Shown here: positions 10,506 to 20,746 of the stretch, piece by piece
Layout: each line of letters opens with the position of its first letter
How positions within the stretch are numbered: position 1 is the first letter of the stretch
DNA from: Amanita rubescens
Taxonomy: Eukaryota > Basidiomycota > Agaricomycetes > Agaricales > Amanitaceae
Assembly: GCA_015039365.1 (NCBI GenBank)
Contig: WION01000467.1
Location: 1-41,371 of the forward strand
DNA: 41,371 nt
Reading direction: 5' to 3'
Made by a program: the position numbers and the translations under genes
Notes under the pieces: generated by a model
Databases searched by the model: none
What the model was told of the DNA's origin: nothing
What the model saw: only the letters and a program-made list of their open reading frames with translations

Positions 10506-11078
10506 TCAAACGAGACTCATGTTATCCGTATCAAGTTTCTTCCCGGCTTTCTTTGCCGAGGTCTTGGCCTGTTTGATGGGGGATGCCGGTGCAGCGCTAC
10601 TAGAGGCAGAGGACACGGACGACTGCGAAAGGAATGATGAGCAAAAGCAGGTGAGCTAGACAAGATGTCCTTACCGCTGCATTATTTTGTACATCAGCGA
10701 CAGGCATGACAGTGGCAAAAGCTCTTAAGCAATCATTGTCGCTGTTGGATTCCTCGTTACTAGTGTAGTCGTCGATCGAGACACGTATAGAACGGCGATT
10801 GATCGGTTCCTCCGCATGCATGATTACTTTGACTCTGTCGGCGTAAATCTGATAGATCTGAGAGGGATCAATGGTCGTCAGGTCATCGGAAACGGAATAA
10901 GTACCTTTTTCTGTGTGTAACTTTGAGGAATAGAATATGTACGCAACGAGATCCTCACCGGAACCGTCAGATTATCATCTTTGTCGACAATGTTCCTTTG
11001 GACCAGTTTAGCCTGGTTATGATTGAGCAATGGCCACCGTAGTCCGGAAGAAGACGAGGATCGTAATGGGCGCCCGTT
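10506..11078 (-). CDS. Unrecognised protein, 3' three exons; 5' end missing
   Basis: Three exons can be read on the minus strand: 10905-11078, 10675-10857 and 10506-10622, with introns of 47 and 52 nt (GTACTT...CAG and GTAAGG...CAG). The joined frame is open and ends at TGA 10506-10508. The protein has LVQRNIVDKDDNL, then YQIYADRVKVI, an acidic Ser/Asn-rich stretch and a Ser/Ala-rich, Lys-rich tail (KQAKTSAKKAGKKL) that looks disordered and could be a nuclear signal. The frame meets TAA at 11079-11081 with no ATG, so a 5' exon or half of the gene is missing. I have a weak impression of a widespread basidiomycete orphan family but cannot name a function. Confidence 0.5.
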
Positions 11079-11212
11079 TTAATTTCGGCACCCCCGAGAA
11101 ACCTCTGCTTTTCACGCGGCACGTCTCCAACTCACGTTTCGTCAACCAAAGATGAAGCAATTGCAAACAATTCTTAGCCTGGTTTGTTTAATGACACGAA
11201 CGGAAAATTGTA

Positions 11213-11640
11213 CTAGGACGTACCACGATGAACAACCCTAACCCAATCGAATTCCTCCACCAAACGGGATCCGACTCGGCCCACGTCCTCGTCCCACCCT
11301 AAGTAGCATTTACAATCAACTTGAGCGACAGCGTATACGAGAAGTTCTGTGCTCGAGAGCAATTCCCGTAGTATACGGAAAAGAATGCGTGCCTCTTCTG
11401 CGGGACATTCATCAAGCGCGTCAATAGTAAACATGACGGGCACCTTGCCATCGATGCTAGCCAGTCCCTTGATCACCAAATCACTGGGAGTGTGTGCAAA
11501 TAACGCAGATACTGTGGGTTCGACTCCGCGAGCTGTTCCCCTAGAAGGAAGGAGTCAACGATGACGCGTAAGGGAGCGTAAGAGAGCTCGTCGAACTCTT
11601 CGCTTGGTGGGGACTGCTTCCTAAAGCCCGTGCACCGGCT
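11213..11640 (-). pseudogene. NACHT-domain (NLR-type STAND ATPase) relic
   Basis: On the minus strand, SIDGKVPVMFTIDALDECPA followed by EEARILFRILRELLSSTELL is the Walker B part of a fungal NACHT domain (hhhhDALDE). Upstream, in a different frame, LLGEQLAESNPQYLRYLHT and SEEFDELSYAPLRVIVDSF look like the preceding NACHT segment, joined by a probable intron acceptor near 11541. The Walker A loop, effector domain and repeats are absent, and the frame breaks near 11480. NLR-like proteins are fungal non-self recognition and cell-death regulators; this fragment is not functional. Confidence 0.7.
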
Positions 11641-11794
11641 AGTACGGGTAACTCCAATTCACGCGTGTCGGTGTTGTGGCGGGTGCACTGGTCCCTGGTC
11701 CCTGGAACGAACGTCACAAAGATCACGGGGAGGCACGTGCTCGATGCTTTTTGCCTGGCGGAGGCTGCTTCCTAAAACCCTTCACCTTTCAGGT

Positions 11795-13310
11795 TGCGGG
11801 AATATTTCTTCTCCTCTGTGATCAACCTATCGCTCTCTACCACTTGAAGAACGAACGGCATTTGCACGAGTTTCCGTGGGCAGTAGGACAAGTTTGCAAG
11901 CATTGGAGAGGGGTATTTTTGTCCTACCCGGCTTTATGGTCCACTCTTTCCTTCAACGATCCCGTGCTCCAGTGCTTCCCCCAACCTAGCTCTGGTTACA
12001 TCGCCGAAATGAATCGACGTGCAACGACATACCTTAAACGCTCCGCACAGCGACCTCTCACCCTTGTCGTTCACATACCGGAATCAATGGCTGAAAGTTT
12101 TTCTACGACAATATGGGGTTTACTATTATCGTATTCGGATCGTTGGAAAAGGGCAGATCTAGAAATAAAAACCTCCATGGTAAATGGTCTCGTCAGACGC
12201 ATAAACAAGATGCCGATTCTCGAATCGCTGGCAATCGTTGTGTATATGTCCTTCAATTGGAAGCACGAAATCACATTTAAGAATGCGAGGTACCTTACCG
12301 AACTAACTCTGAATGGCGTGCCAGCGGCAGGAGGATCCGGAGTGATAAAATGGGAGATGGGAAAGTGGATGTTTCGGTTTCCCTGGGCTCAGTTAACCAA
12401 GCTCCGCATAGACATAGACCGTCTCTGCTTCGCTGACAGAAATGAACTCGAAACTTTTCTACTTCAGCTTCGAAATGTCGAGGAGCTATGCATCGCCGTA
12501 TTCTGCATCAGTTTTGATTCCGACGTTCCCAGCGCGTGCCTGCCTGTATGCCTTCCCCGCCTCAAACGACTTCACACCCCACTTCCCCTCTCCTGGATAC
12601 TTTCCTGCTTCGAAACACCCTTGCTGCAATATCTCTGGGTACGTCGCAGTTTCGGAGACATTGATGAACGACATGAATATAAAAGAAATTTGGCATCCCT
12701 TGTCCATCGTTCTTCCTGTCATATTCGTCGCTTGACACTTCAAGATTGTGAAGTCGAGGTGGCTTACGATATTATGGAGGTGCTGGTTAGCGTTGAGGAG
12801 CTCTATGTCGAGGAAATGCTGCGCACGGGAATAGTAAATGTGCCTTTCCTCGTACAGGATATTGTGGATGGTGTCCTGTCCAACCTACGGGTGTTGCAGG
12901 TTCCGTGTTGTGCTGGACAATTTGAGCAGGTTATATCGGCGGCATCCCGCCTCTTCCAAACGCGGAACAGAGAACCAGGGTCAGAACCTGTTGTCCACCC
13001 GCTCAAGAGACTGGCGGTCACGGTAGGCCGGGTAACTTGTGCCTGCCGCGGCTCCTGTAATTTCCACGACATTGAATCAAGAGTTATTGACAAAGTACTG
13101 GAAGATATGTGCCGTTGGCCATCTTTCTCTGTCATTTCTCTTAACGACAACAGATGGAATCGCACCTTGACTGTCCGCGCCGTGGTGGCTGGCACTTTAA
13201 TCGATCTCGCTCTATACTACGGGCATTATTATTCATACGTGTACTACTCCGAGCGAAGTCGCAGACACTATCGTATTCTTGAAAGCAAACGCATGCCGGT
13301 AAATAGCTGA
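11795..13310 (+). pseudogene. F-box-like/LRR-type ORF without a start (5'-truncated)
   Basis: Similarity to the neighbouring F-box genes starts abruptly near 11795 (GIFLLLCDQPIALYHLKN, FPWAVGQVCKHWRGVFLSYP) and continues unbroken to the stop at 13310, about 505 codons. The first F-box helix (VPTEILCE in its neighbours) is lost. The frame is open upstream to 11676 but holds no ATG before AEMNRR, deep in the protein. The body carries the family's modules in order: IAEMNRR, YLKRSAQRPLTLVV, DRWKRADL, FLLQLRNVEEL, a Cys-rich VTCACRGSC segment and the C-terminal SRRHYRILESKRMPVNS. Use of an unseen 5' exon cannot be excluded. Confidence 0.7.
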
Positions 13311-13849
13311 TCTGTTCGCTACAGCCGAGATTTTGGAATAATAATAGTCCTCAAGTCCCTGCATCAGAGTTGCTGATCAAGTGAAACATCAGGACAAAGT
13401 ACTCACCGAACGGAACGTTTCCGTTGAAAGCGTTGTCGCAATTCCGTTCATACAAAAGATTTCGTCGTAAATCTCGCTTGGCGGCTGTTCCACAAAACAC
13501 GTCAAGGGGAGATCGGGCCCAACATAGCCTAGAATGAATACCGCTCATTAATGCGCTAGCTTATTTTGTCGATTACCTATGCATTTTTCACTTATTACCC
13601 TTGCATTGTTTACGCCTCGTGCGCTGGCATGTTGCGGTTCTCTTGCGAAAGGGCAAGATTGATTCTAAAGTTATGTCGTGAGTCGACTTCTTACCATCAT
13701 TCCTGTCCGTTACATTGACGATTATGATTTTGCAGCTCGGATTCCAAACGTACTCGGGGACCCAAAGCAAGACCCTGGGAATTACATAACATAAGTGCCA
13801 CGTGGCGCGTCCATGCATGAGGCTGTACGATGCCAGCCAACATAACAAA
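13311..13849. other. Intergenic region between F-box copies
   Basis: There is no gene here. Only short open frames are present, and the interval should contain the promoter of the next F-box gene. Confidence 0.4.
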
Positions 13850-15373
13850 ATGGACATCGGAACAAGTGTACCCACCGAAATTCTGTGCGGAATATTTCTC
13901 CTCCTCAGCGATGAACCCATTGCTCTACACGAGTTGAAGAACGAATCGCGCTTTCCCGATTTTCCGTGGGCAGTAGGACAAGTTTGCAGGCATTGGAGAT
14001 CGGCATTTTTATCATACCCAGCTTTATGGTCCTCTCTTTCGATCGAGGACCTTGATCATCGTCCCCCTAGCATTGCTTACATCGCTGAAATGGAGCGACG
14101 CACGGCAATATACCTCAGGCGCTCCGAACCGCATCCTCTCACTGTAATCGTTCATGTGTCAAGTCCATTCATCGGTTTTTCTAGGGGGGTATGGGATATG
14201 TTATTGCCGTGCTCGGATCGGTGGAAAAGGTTGCATTTGTGGACAAACGAGTCCTTTATGGATGGTCTTGTTAGCCGCAGAGGCAAGATGCCAATCCTCG
14301 AGTCCCTGAGGCTCTCAACGACTAAGTTCGAGCGTTGGAAGAACCTCGCCATATTCGACATCGCGCCGCGCCTCACCAAACTACTAATCCACGGTGACTC
14401 AGGGGAAAGAGAATGGCCGTTTCCCTGGGCGCAGTTGACCAAGCTCAGCATGGACCTAACCCAGGGCCTGGGTTTCACCGACAGCCACGGGCTCCGAACG
14501 TTTCTACTCCAGCTTCAGAACGTTGAAGAGTTGCGGTTCTTCATACCCCGTGTCGAAGGGTTTGGTACCCTAAAGTGCCTGCCTGTACGTTTTCCACGTC
14601 TTAGGCTCCTTCAAACCCCTCTCGTCTATCTTGGAGTATTTTCATGGTTCGAAGCACCCTTACTGGAAGACCTCTCGGTGTTCTGCGATCCGTTTTCGGA
14701 CATGCATGTCCCAGATGAATGTAGAGAACTATCATCCCTTGTCCGCCGTTCTCTCTGTCACATTCGTCACTTGACACTTCAAGACTGCGAAGTTAAAGTG
14801 TCCCGCAATATCATGGAGGCATTGACCAGCGTCGAGAAGCTCTGCATCAAGCTTTCGCCCATTGCCCCGAAACACGGCCCTCGCCTTGTACGGGACATTG
14901 CCGAAGCAAATGGTATATACCTGCCCAACTTGCAGATGCTTCAGGTTCCATGTTGTCCAAAATATTTCAAGGAATATGTATCGTCGATATCCTATCTTCT
15001 CGAAGTGCGGAACCGAAAACCGCAGTTAACACCTGCTAGCTCTGAAATTGCGTCTCTCGAGAGATTAATCGTCGCCGTAAATTGGACTTATTCGGACTGC
15101 CACTGTTGTAGCGTTCTCGACGAGGACATACCAAGTGTAATCAACGATGCAATAAAAGTGATGTTCGGTTGGCCGTCTTTCTCTGTCGCTGGCCTTAACG
15201 CCAACCCCAGCCGATGGAACCCCACCTTGACCGTCTGCGCTTCAGCAGCCGGGGCTCTGGTTGATCTCACTATCCACTATCCCCGTGATGCCGAAGTATC
15301 CCAGAACTGCTTTGAGGAAAGCCGCAGACTTTTCGAATCGGTAAGCAGCGTATTTGTTGATAATAGTTTATAA
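13850..15373 (+). CDS. F-box-like/LRR-type protein, array member 2
   Basis: An intronless ORF of 507 residues. I chose the ATG at 13850 because MDIGTSVPTEILCGIF aligns with the starts of the 15973 and 22991 genes; an in-frame ATG at 13817 is possible. Residues ~8-60 form the F-box-like domain (VPTEILCGIF, FPWAVGQVCRHWRSAFLSYP, ALWSSLSI). Leucine-rich segments follow (APRLTKLLI, WAQLTKLSMDL, FLLQLQNVEELRF, FPRLRLLQTPL, CHIRHLTLQDCEV, LTSVEKLCI, LPNLQMLQVPCCP). F-box proteins bind Skp1 through the F-box and a substrate through the C-terminal repeats in an SCF E3 ligase; both partners are inferred. Its nearest relative here is the next gene (15973-17532). Confidence 0.85.
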   Translation: MDIGTSVPTEILCGIFLLLSDEPIALHELKNESRFPDFPWAVGQVCRHWRSAFLSYPALWSSLSIEDLDHRPPSIAYIAEMERRTAIYLRRSEPHPLTVIVHVSSPFIGFSRGVWDMLLPCSDRWKRLHLWTNESFMDGLVSRRGKMPILESLRLSTTKFERWKNLAIFDIAPRLTKLLIHGDSGEREWPFPWAQLTKLSMDLTQGLGFTDSHGLRTFLLQLQNVEELRFFIPRVEGFGTLKCLPVRFPRLRLLQTPLVYLGVFSWFEAPLLEDLSVFCDPFSDMHVPDECRELSSLVRRSLCHIRHLTLQDCEVKVSRNIMEALTSVEKLCIKLSPIAPKHGPRLVRDIAEANGIYLPNLQMLQVPCCPKYFKEYVSSISYLLEVRNRKPQLTPASSEIASLERLIVAVNWTYSDCHCCSVLDEDIPSVINDAIKVMFGWPSFSVAGLNANPSRWNPTLTVCASAAGALVDLTIHYPRDAEVSQNCFEESRRLFESVSSVFVDNSL

Positions 15374-15972
15374 GTTCAGTGTTGAGAGAAATGAACCAGA
15401 TTTCCGCGTCTCCGCGTCGTTAAACTTCTTGAACGATCCAGCTTAGCCTCTCCTTTGGACCCTGATTGCTTCCGGGAGTCTGCGGTTCGCTAATTCGTGG
15501 GATTCGGTGATTGTAATCCGGCATCGCACCATACATGTCAGAATTTGTACTACATTTGTCGCAGGTCCTTGCCGTGTATGTTTTATTGGTACACTTCAAT
15601 TGAACAAGGCCAACCCTGTAGGTTAACGCCCACATGCATTCGGTAGCACCAGAACCAATGCTAAGCAAAATACAGTATTACGTGTGTATTGACTATACTA
15701 ATGACCGTGACTCTATGTGATCAAAATATTCTTCTAGTACGTCGACCCTCCACCTCACTCAATACTCTCCTTTCTTTCCCCATCAGGCTTCCCAGAAGTC
15801 CCTTCGATCACCGTATCACATTTGAGATTTTCTGTTTGCTGTTCTGCTGTGAGAGGCAAGAACCATTTCGGGCGATTGTGTGACTGGTCGCGTCGTCGTT
15901 GTGACGCTACGCGACAACGTTCCGTCTGATAATCCATCGTCCATCCAACATTCTGTAGTCCAACTCGCTGTA
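15374..15972. other. Intergenic region between F-box copies
   Basis: No gene is seen. The frame upstream of 15973 is open from 15880 but has no ATG, so this stretch is probably 5' leader and promoter. Confidence 0.4.
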
Positions 15973-17532
15973 ATGGATATCGGAACGAATATACCCACCG
16001 AAATTCTGTCTGAGATATTTCTCCTCCTCCGTGATGCACCCATCGCTCTCCACAGGGTGAAGAACAGATCGCGCTGTTACGATTTTCCGTGGGCCGTAGG
16101 ACAAGTTTGCAGGCACTGGAGATCGGCATTTTTATCATACCCAGCTTTATGGTCCACTCTTTCCATTCAGGGACCTGATCATCGCAACCTTAGCGTTGCT
16201 TGCACCGCTGAAATGGAGCGATGCACGGCGATATACCTCAGGCGCTCCGAGCCGCATCCTCTCACCGTAATCATTCGCGTGCAAAGTTCATTCGTTGAAA
16301 GATTTTCCGACGGCATATGGGATATGTTATTATCGTGCTCTGATCGGTGGAAAAAGTTGCATTTATTGATATCAGACGATTCCCTTTTAAATGGTCTTGT
16401 TAGCCGCAGAGGCAAGATGCCGGTTCTCGAGTCCCTGAAGCTCTCAATGATAGTCAAGCCTCGGGGGAACCTCACCGCATTTGAAATCACGCCGCGCCTC
16501 ACCGAACTAGAACTAATGCACGGTGAAGAGGAAAGACTCGGAGGATGGGCATTTCCCTGGTCGCGGTTGACCAAGCTCAGCCTAGACCTACCCCAGGGTT
16601 TGGATTTCACCGACAGCTACAGGCTCCGAACGTTTCTACTCCAGCTTCAGAACGTCGAGGAGTTGCTGTTCTTCCAGTCCCAACTCAAAGAAGGGTTTGG
16701 TACTTTAAAGTGTCTGCCCGTACATTTTGCATGTCTCAGGTTCCTTCAAATCCCTCTCGTCTATCCTGGAGTATTTTCATGGTTCGAAGCGCCCTTACTT
16801 GAAGATCTCTTGGTGTTCTGCAATCCGTTTCAGGGGTCCTATGACCCAGATAAATGCAATGAAGAGCTATCATCACTTGTTCGTCGTTCGTCCTGCGACA
16901 TTCGTCACTTGACACTTCAAGACTGCAAAGTTGAAGTGGCCCACAGTATCATGAGGGCGTTGACCAGCGTCGAAAGGCTCTGCGTCAAGGATTCCATTGC
17001 ACAGAATCATGGCCCTGACATCCTACAGGACATTGCGGAAGCAGATGATATATACCTGCCCAACTTGCGGACGCTCCAGGTGTCATGTTGTCCGGAATAT
17101 TTGAAGGGATATGCCTCGTCAATATCTTGTCTTTTCGAAGTGCGGAACAGACAACCACGGTCGGCACCCGCTAGCTCTGAAATTTCGTCTCTCTCGAGAT
17201 TAATGGTCACCGTGGATTGGACTGGTCGGAGCTGTCAATGTTGTGGGCTTTTCTACAAAACCATGAAATCAAGAGCGATCAAAAACGAATTAGAATTGAT
17301 ATGCGGTTGGCCATCATTCTCTGTCACTGGCCTTAATACCAATCTCAATGGATTGAACCCCATCTTGACTGTCTGCGCTTCGGCAGCTGGGGCTCTGATT
17401 GATCTCACCATCTACTATCCCCGTGATACCGGAGTACTATCCAGTGACTACCTTAAGGAAAGCCGCAGACACTATGACATTTTAAAAACCAAATTCCCAT
17501 CAGCAAGTAGTGTATCTGTTAACCGCAGTTGA
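15973..17532 (+). CDS. F-box-like/LRR-type protein, array member 3
   Basis: An intronless ORF of 519 residues from the ATG at 15973 (MDIGTNIPTEILSEIF), chosen because it aligns with its neighbours. The F-box-like domain covers residues ~8-60 and ends in FPWAVGQVCRHWRSAFLSYP, identical over that run to member 2. Leucine-rich segments follow in the same order as in member 2 (TPRLTELELM, WSRLTKLSLDL, FLLQLQNVEELLF, CDIRHLTLQDCKVEV, LTSVERLCV, LPNLRTLQVSCCP), then a Cys-containing SCQCCGLF segment. Members 2 and 3 look like the product of a tandem duplication followed by divergence, strongest in the C-terminal half. Confidence 0.85.
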   Translation: MDIGTNIPTEILSEIFLLLRDAPIALHRVKNRSRCYDFPWAVGQVCRHWRSAFLSYPALWSTLSIQGPDHRNLSVACTAEMERCTAIYLRRSEPHPLTVIIRVQSSFVERFSDGIWDMLLSCSDRWKKLHLLISDDSLLNGLVSRRGKMPVLESLKLSMIVKPRGNLTAFEITPRLTELELMHGEEERLGGWAFPWSRLTKLSLDLPQGLDFTDSYRLRTFLLQLQNVEELLFFQSQLKEGFGTLKCLPVHFACLRFLQIPLVYPGVFSWFEAPLLEDLLVFCNPFQGSYDPDKCNEELSSLVRRSSCDIRHLTLQDCKVEVAHSIMRALTSVERLCVKDSIAQNHGPDILQDIAEADDIYLPNLRTLQVSCCPEYLKGYASSISCLFEVRNRQPRSAPASSEISSLSRLMVTVDWTGRSCQCCGLFYKTMKSRAIKNELELICGWPSFSVTGLNTNLNGLNPILTVCASAAGALIDLTIYYPRDTGVLSSDYLKESRRHYDILKTKFPSASSVSVNRS

Positions 17533-17930
17533 TAACTTGAACGTTGCGCGAGCTCCTTCGAATGTCTCAATATTAATTGCTTCCGGGAGTCCAGTGTCAC
17601 ACCTGTTCCAACGTCCACCATCGCCGATACGATTCTCCAACCTGGCTGCCAATGGGTGATCCAAAGAAGAGTAGCACCGGTACGGTCATTAAGAAGAATA
17701 AACCAGTAGATAGTGATTCTGTTAACTACGATTGACAATTCCGAATTCGCTCTCTCTTCACGACTTTCAAGTTAAGATCTCAACATAATGTGCGCCCTAC
17801 GACTCGGATGCACCTCTTATTTGAGGCACACGTAGTAGCGCAGTCTCTTCTCAAGCGTACTAGCTTGCGTCCAATGGGCATTGACGTCACCAAACGGCCG
17901 GAAGTTGCCAGGTCACCTGATTCATAGAAA
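17533..17930. promoter_or_regulatory. Upstream region shared with the 20.7 kb F-box gene
   Basis: The last ~55 bases before the next ORF (from 17879, cattgacgtcaccaaacggc) recur with few changes at 20656 ahead of the next paralog (cattgacgttgccaaacggc). The duplicated unit therefore includes promoter-side DNA. The first part of the interval shows nothing. Confidence 0.5.
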
Positions 17931-19520
17931 ATGCGAATGTCGCGCCTAAGTTTTGCTACCCGAGGCGACCAAAGTCATCCAGTCGAAATGAGCGTCGCAT
18001 CAAGAGCGCCTATCAAAATTCTATGCAAAATATTTCTCCTCCTCTGTGATAAACCAATCGCTCTCCACCATTTGACGAACGGTTTGCATTTTGACGAATT
18101 CCCGTGGGCCGTAGGACAAGTTTGCAGTCATTGGAGATTAGCCTTTTTGTCCTACCCGCCTTTGTGGTCCTCTCTTACCCTCGATGACCCCGGATCCGAG
18201 GACCTGGCATCCCGTAGCGTTCTTCAGGCTTACATCGCTGAAATGAACCGACATACGATGCTTTACCTCAAACGCTCCAAGCAGCATCCTCTCACCATAA
18301 TTGTTCGCACGTCGAATCCAAGTTTTTCTACAATATGGGTGATGTTACTGTCATACTCAAATCGTTGGCAAAAGGCAGATCTGTGGATAGGGAACGAGTC
18401 CGCGATGAATCCTCTTGTCGGACGGAAGGGGGAGATGCAGATTCTCGAGTCACTGAGGATCATTCTGCCCAAATTTAAAGGTCAGAAGGTCCCCATGGCG
18501 TTTGATATCGCGCCGCACCTTACCAAACTAGAATTGACATACTGGGAGGGGTTAAAAGAATGGACGCTGAGAAGATGGTTGTTCCCCTGGATACAGCTTT
18601 CCAAGCTCAAGTTAGAAGTCATCTGTCTGGATTTCACTCGCAAGGGAACCCTCCGAGCATTTTTACTCCAGATTCAGAATGTTGAAGAGCTACGATTTTT
18701 CATGACCTTCGCCGAAGACGAGTTTGGTGATTTCAAGTGTCCATCTGTACATTTTCCACGTCTCAGGCTCCTTGAAATCTCGCTTGTTTCTCCCGGCGTA
18801 TTTTCGTGGTTCGAGGCACCATTACTGGAACATCTCTTGGTGCAGGACAGTTGTCAAGGCCGAGACGACTATGGTGAAGAACTATCATCCCTTGTTCACC
18901 GCTCTTCCTGTTGCGTCCGCCACTTGACAATTCAAGACTGCGACATTCACGTGGCTCGTGGCATTATCGAGGTGCTGTCTGGCATTGAAGAACTTTGCGT
19001 CAAACAAATGTGCGGGGCGGTAGCGGGAGATTTCTCTGATTTTGCACGGGACATGATACAATCGGACAGCATACAGTTACCAAACTTGCGGGTGGTTCAA
19101 GTGCCGTGTTGCCCCGGACACTTTAAACAATTAATACTAGGGGTAGTTCCCTTTTTCGACAGACAGAGCGGAGAATCTGGGTCGGCGCCTGCGGGCACCA
19201 GCATTGCGCCGCTCGAAAAATTAATAATCACCGTGGATAGGAATAATTGTGGCTGCGGCCAGTGCGGTGTCTTCGACGAGGAATCAACAGCCATTGATTT
19301 TGCATTGAAAATTATGAGCCGTTGGTCATTTTTCTCTGTCATTTATCTTAATCATGATCAACGGAATCTCGTCTTGACTCTTCACGCTTTGGCGGCCGGC
19401 ACTGTGATCGATCTTGCCATACACTATCCCCGGAATCCCGAGGTATACAAGCGCCGCTTAGAGGATAGCAACAGACACTATGACATTTTAGAAAACAAGC
19501 GCCTGGCAGTAAATACCTGA
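17931..19520 (+). CDS. F-box-like/LRR-type protein, array member 4
   Basis: An intronless ORF of 529 residues from the first ATG at 17931. The ATG at 17988 (MSVASRAPIKILCKIF) matches the start position of the other members and is an equally likely start. F-box-like domain: APIKILCKIFLLLCDKPIAL, then FPWAVGQVCSHWRLAFLSYP. C-terminal segments include APHLTKLELTYWEG, FLLQIQNVEELRFF, LSSLVHRSSCCVRHLTIQDC, LPNLRVVQVPCCPGHF, a CGCGQCGVFD segment and the family ending HYDILENKRLAVNT. It is very close to the 20747 gene in protein and in both flanks. Confidence 0.85.
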   Translation: MRMSRLSFATRGDQSHPVEMSVASRAPIKILCKIFLLLCDKPIALHHLTNGLHFDEFPWAVGQVCSHWRLAFLSYPPLWSSLTLDDPGSEDLASRSVLQAYIAEMNRHTMLYLKRSKQHPLTIIVRTSNPSFSTIWVMLLSYSNRWQKADLWIGNESAMNPLVGRKGEMQILESLRIILPKFKGQKVPMAFDIAPHLTKLELTYWEGLKEWTLRRWLFPWIQLSKLKLEVICLDFTRKGTLRAFLLQIQNVEELRFFMTFAEDEFGDFKCPSVHFPRLRLLEISLVSPGVFSWFEAPLLEHLLVQDSCQGRDDYGEELSSLVHRSSCCVRHLTIQDCDIHVARGIIEVLSGIEELCVKQMCGAVAGDFSDFARDMIQSDSIQLPNLRVVQVPCCPGHFKQLILGVVPFFDRQSGESGSAPAGTSIAPLEKLIITVDRNNCGCGQCGVFDEESTAIDFALKIMSRWSFFSVIYLNHDQRNLVLTLHALAAGTVIDLAIHYPRNPEVYKRRLEDSNRHYDILENKRLAVNT

Positions 19521-19835
19521 TTTGTCGACTACATGTTTGTAAGTTAATGGTGAAAGAAACAAAACTCGCTATGTTATTGTACAGCTGTATTTTGCACGCT
19601 TCGTATACCCAGCACACTGAAAGACACGAACAACTTCCGAATCAGTCTGAATGGGGGAGACACACAATTTGCTGCTACGGCCTCCGCCTTTTTTGAGCTG
19701 AAGTATACTTGTACCACAACAACTTCTTATCAGCGCTCAACATCCATCGACATTTGTCATTCAGGTCCGGTTACATTTCAAATGACGGTCCTCAGTAATA
19801 CTTATACAAAAATCGGGATCCGTCGTCTCGTTGGT
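19521..19835. repeat. 3' flank copy 1 of the duplicated F-box block
   Basis: The stretch recurs after the next paralog at 22301-22620: aaactcgct, the cagcacactgaaa run, then acaacaacttcttatcagcg and atacttatacaaaaatcg. Its last ~60 bases also resemble the DNA just downstream of the intact aldehyde dehydrogenase (about 35225-35290). Confidence 0.65.
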
Positions 19836-20080
19836 TTCTTTCCTGAACGATAGGCCCTTCTCTCTGACCTTCTCGAGTCCAAGATCAACGTGTACGGCCT
19901 TGACATTCATATCACTTGCATGTGAATGCGTCAACATCGCTGTGCTGATTTAATTGAATAGAGAGCGCTCACATCTCAAGGGTATATTTTTGTCCAACTC
20001 GCGTGCGATACCGCACTGCTTGTACTCACGGTAACTCACCAAATGCCAAATGGCGCCTTCGAAAATGCCAACGTAAATCT
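19836..20080 (-). pseudogene. Aldehyde dehydrogenase 3'-end relic
   Basis: On the minus strand, the last coding pieces of an ALDH can be read: APFG, then YKQCGIARELD across a probable old intron (about 20000-20065), and after another gap NVKAVHVDLGLE (about 19885-19920). They match [20 protein letters not shown] and [13 protein letters not shown] at the end of the intact ALDH at 35.4-37.3 kb. Everything upstream in the gene is gone. The differences show it is an old copy. Confidence 0.7.
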
Positions 20081-20129
20081 TGCGAGTGCCATCATGGTTG
20101 TATCCGGAAAGGAGTCAGTTTCACCAGTT

Positions 20130-20318
20130 CGTCTTGTCACCTGTGAAGTCCAAGCGGTTCACAACATCATGAAGGCGCTGACCAGCGTTGAGAAACTCTG
20201 CATCAGGGAATCGCCTATTGGTCCAAAATGCGCCCCTCGCCTTGTACCAGTACGGGACATTGCGAAACTGGTTGAAGCCGACCATCCGCAAACCGTGGGC
20301 ATAAGAATGGGGGCTTAG
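20130..20318 (+). pseudogene. F-box/LRR gene shard
   Basis: The segment CEVQAVHNIMKALTSVEKLC followed by IRESPIGPKCAPRLVPVRDIA matches member 2 (CEVKVSRNIMEALTSVEKLC, APKHGPRLVRDIAEA) over about 45 residues. Nothing of the F-box or the C-terminus is present. It lies directly beside the ALDH relic. Confidence 0.75.
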
Positions 20319-20746
20319 GTCCGTCCGGCGCGTCTGCCTCCAGGCTATTTACATATTCATGTTCAATTTCTCACATTCTTCTCTCACGCACGGTCTATCA
20401 TGGGGTCGCTCGGATTAGTCTCGGAATAGATCTCGTTAGGCCTGAGCGTAGAGTCTACACCCAGGCCTGCGTTGGTGTGAGTGGTGCTGGATACGATCTT
20501 GTACCGAACTAAGGGCAACTTAGAATTTAGAAAGTGGGGCATACCCGGTCGAAATGGATAGGAACCTGAGACCTTGTACCACCTCACGGTCCCAATGGTG
20601 CTCTCTGATATTTTCATCACGATAGGTTCGTTATCAGTGATGCTGGTACCTTCGGCATTGACGTTGCCAAACGGCCGGGGGCTGCCGTGTCACCTGATGC
20701 GCAAAAAGTGTAGGTCGCTGGTTGATTATTATTCGATAGCATTCGA
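20319..20746. promoter_or_regulatory. Upstream region of F-box member 5
   Basis: No gene is present. From 20656 onward it repeats the upstream region of member 4 with an insertion of about 35 bases before the ATG. Confidence 0.45.
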
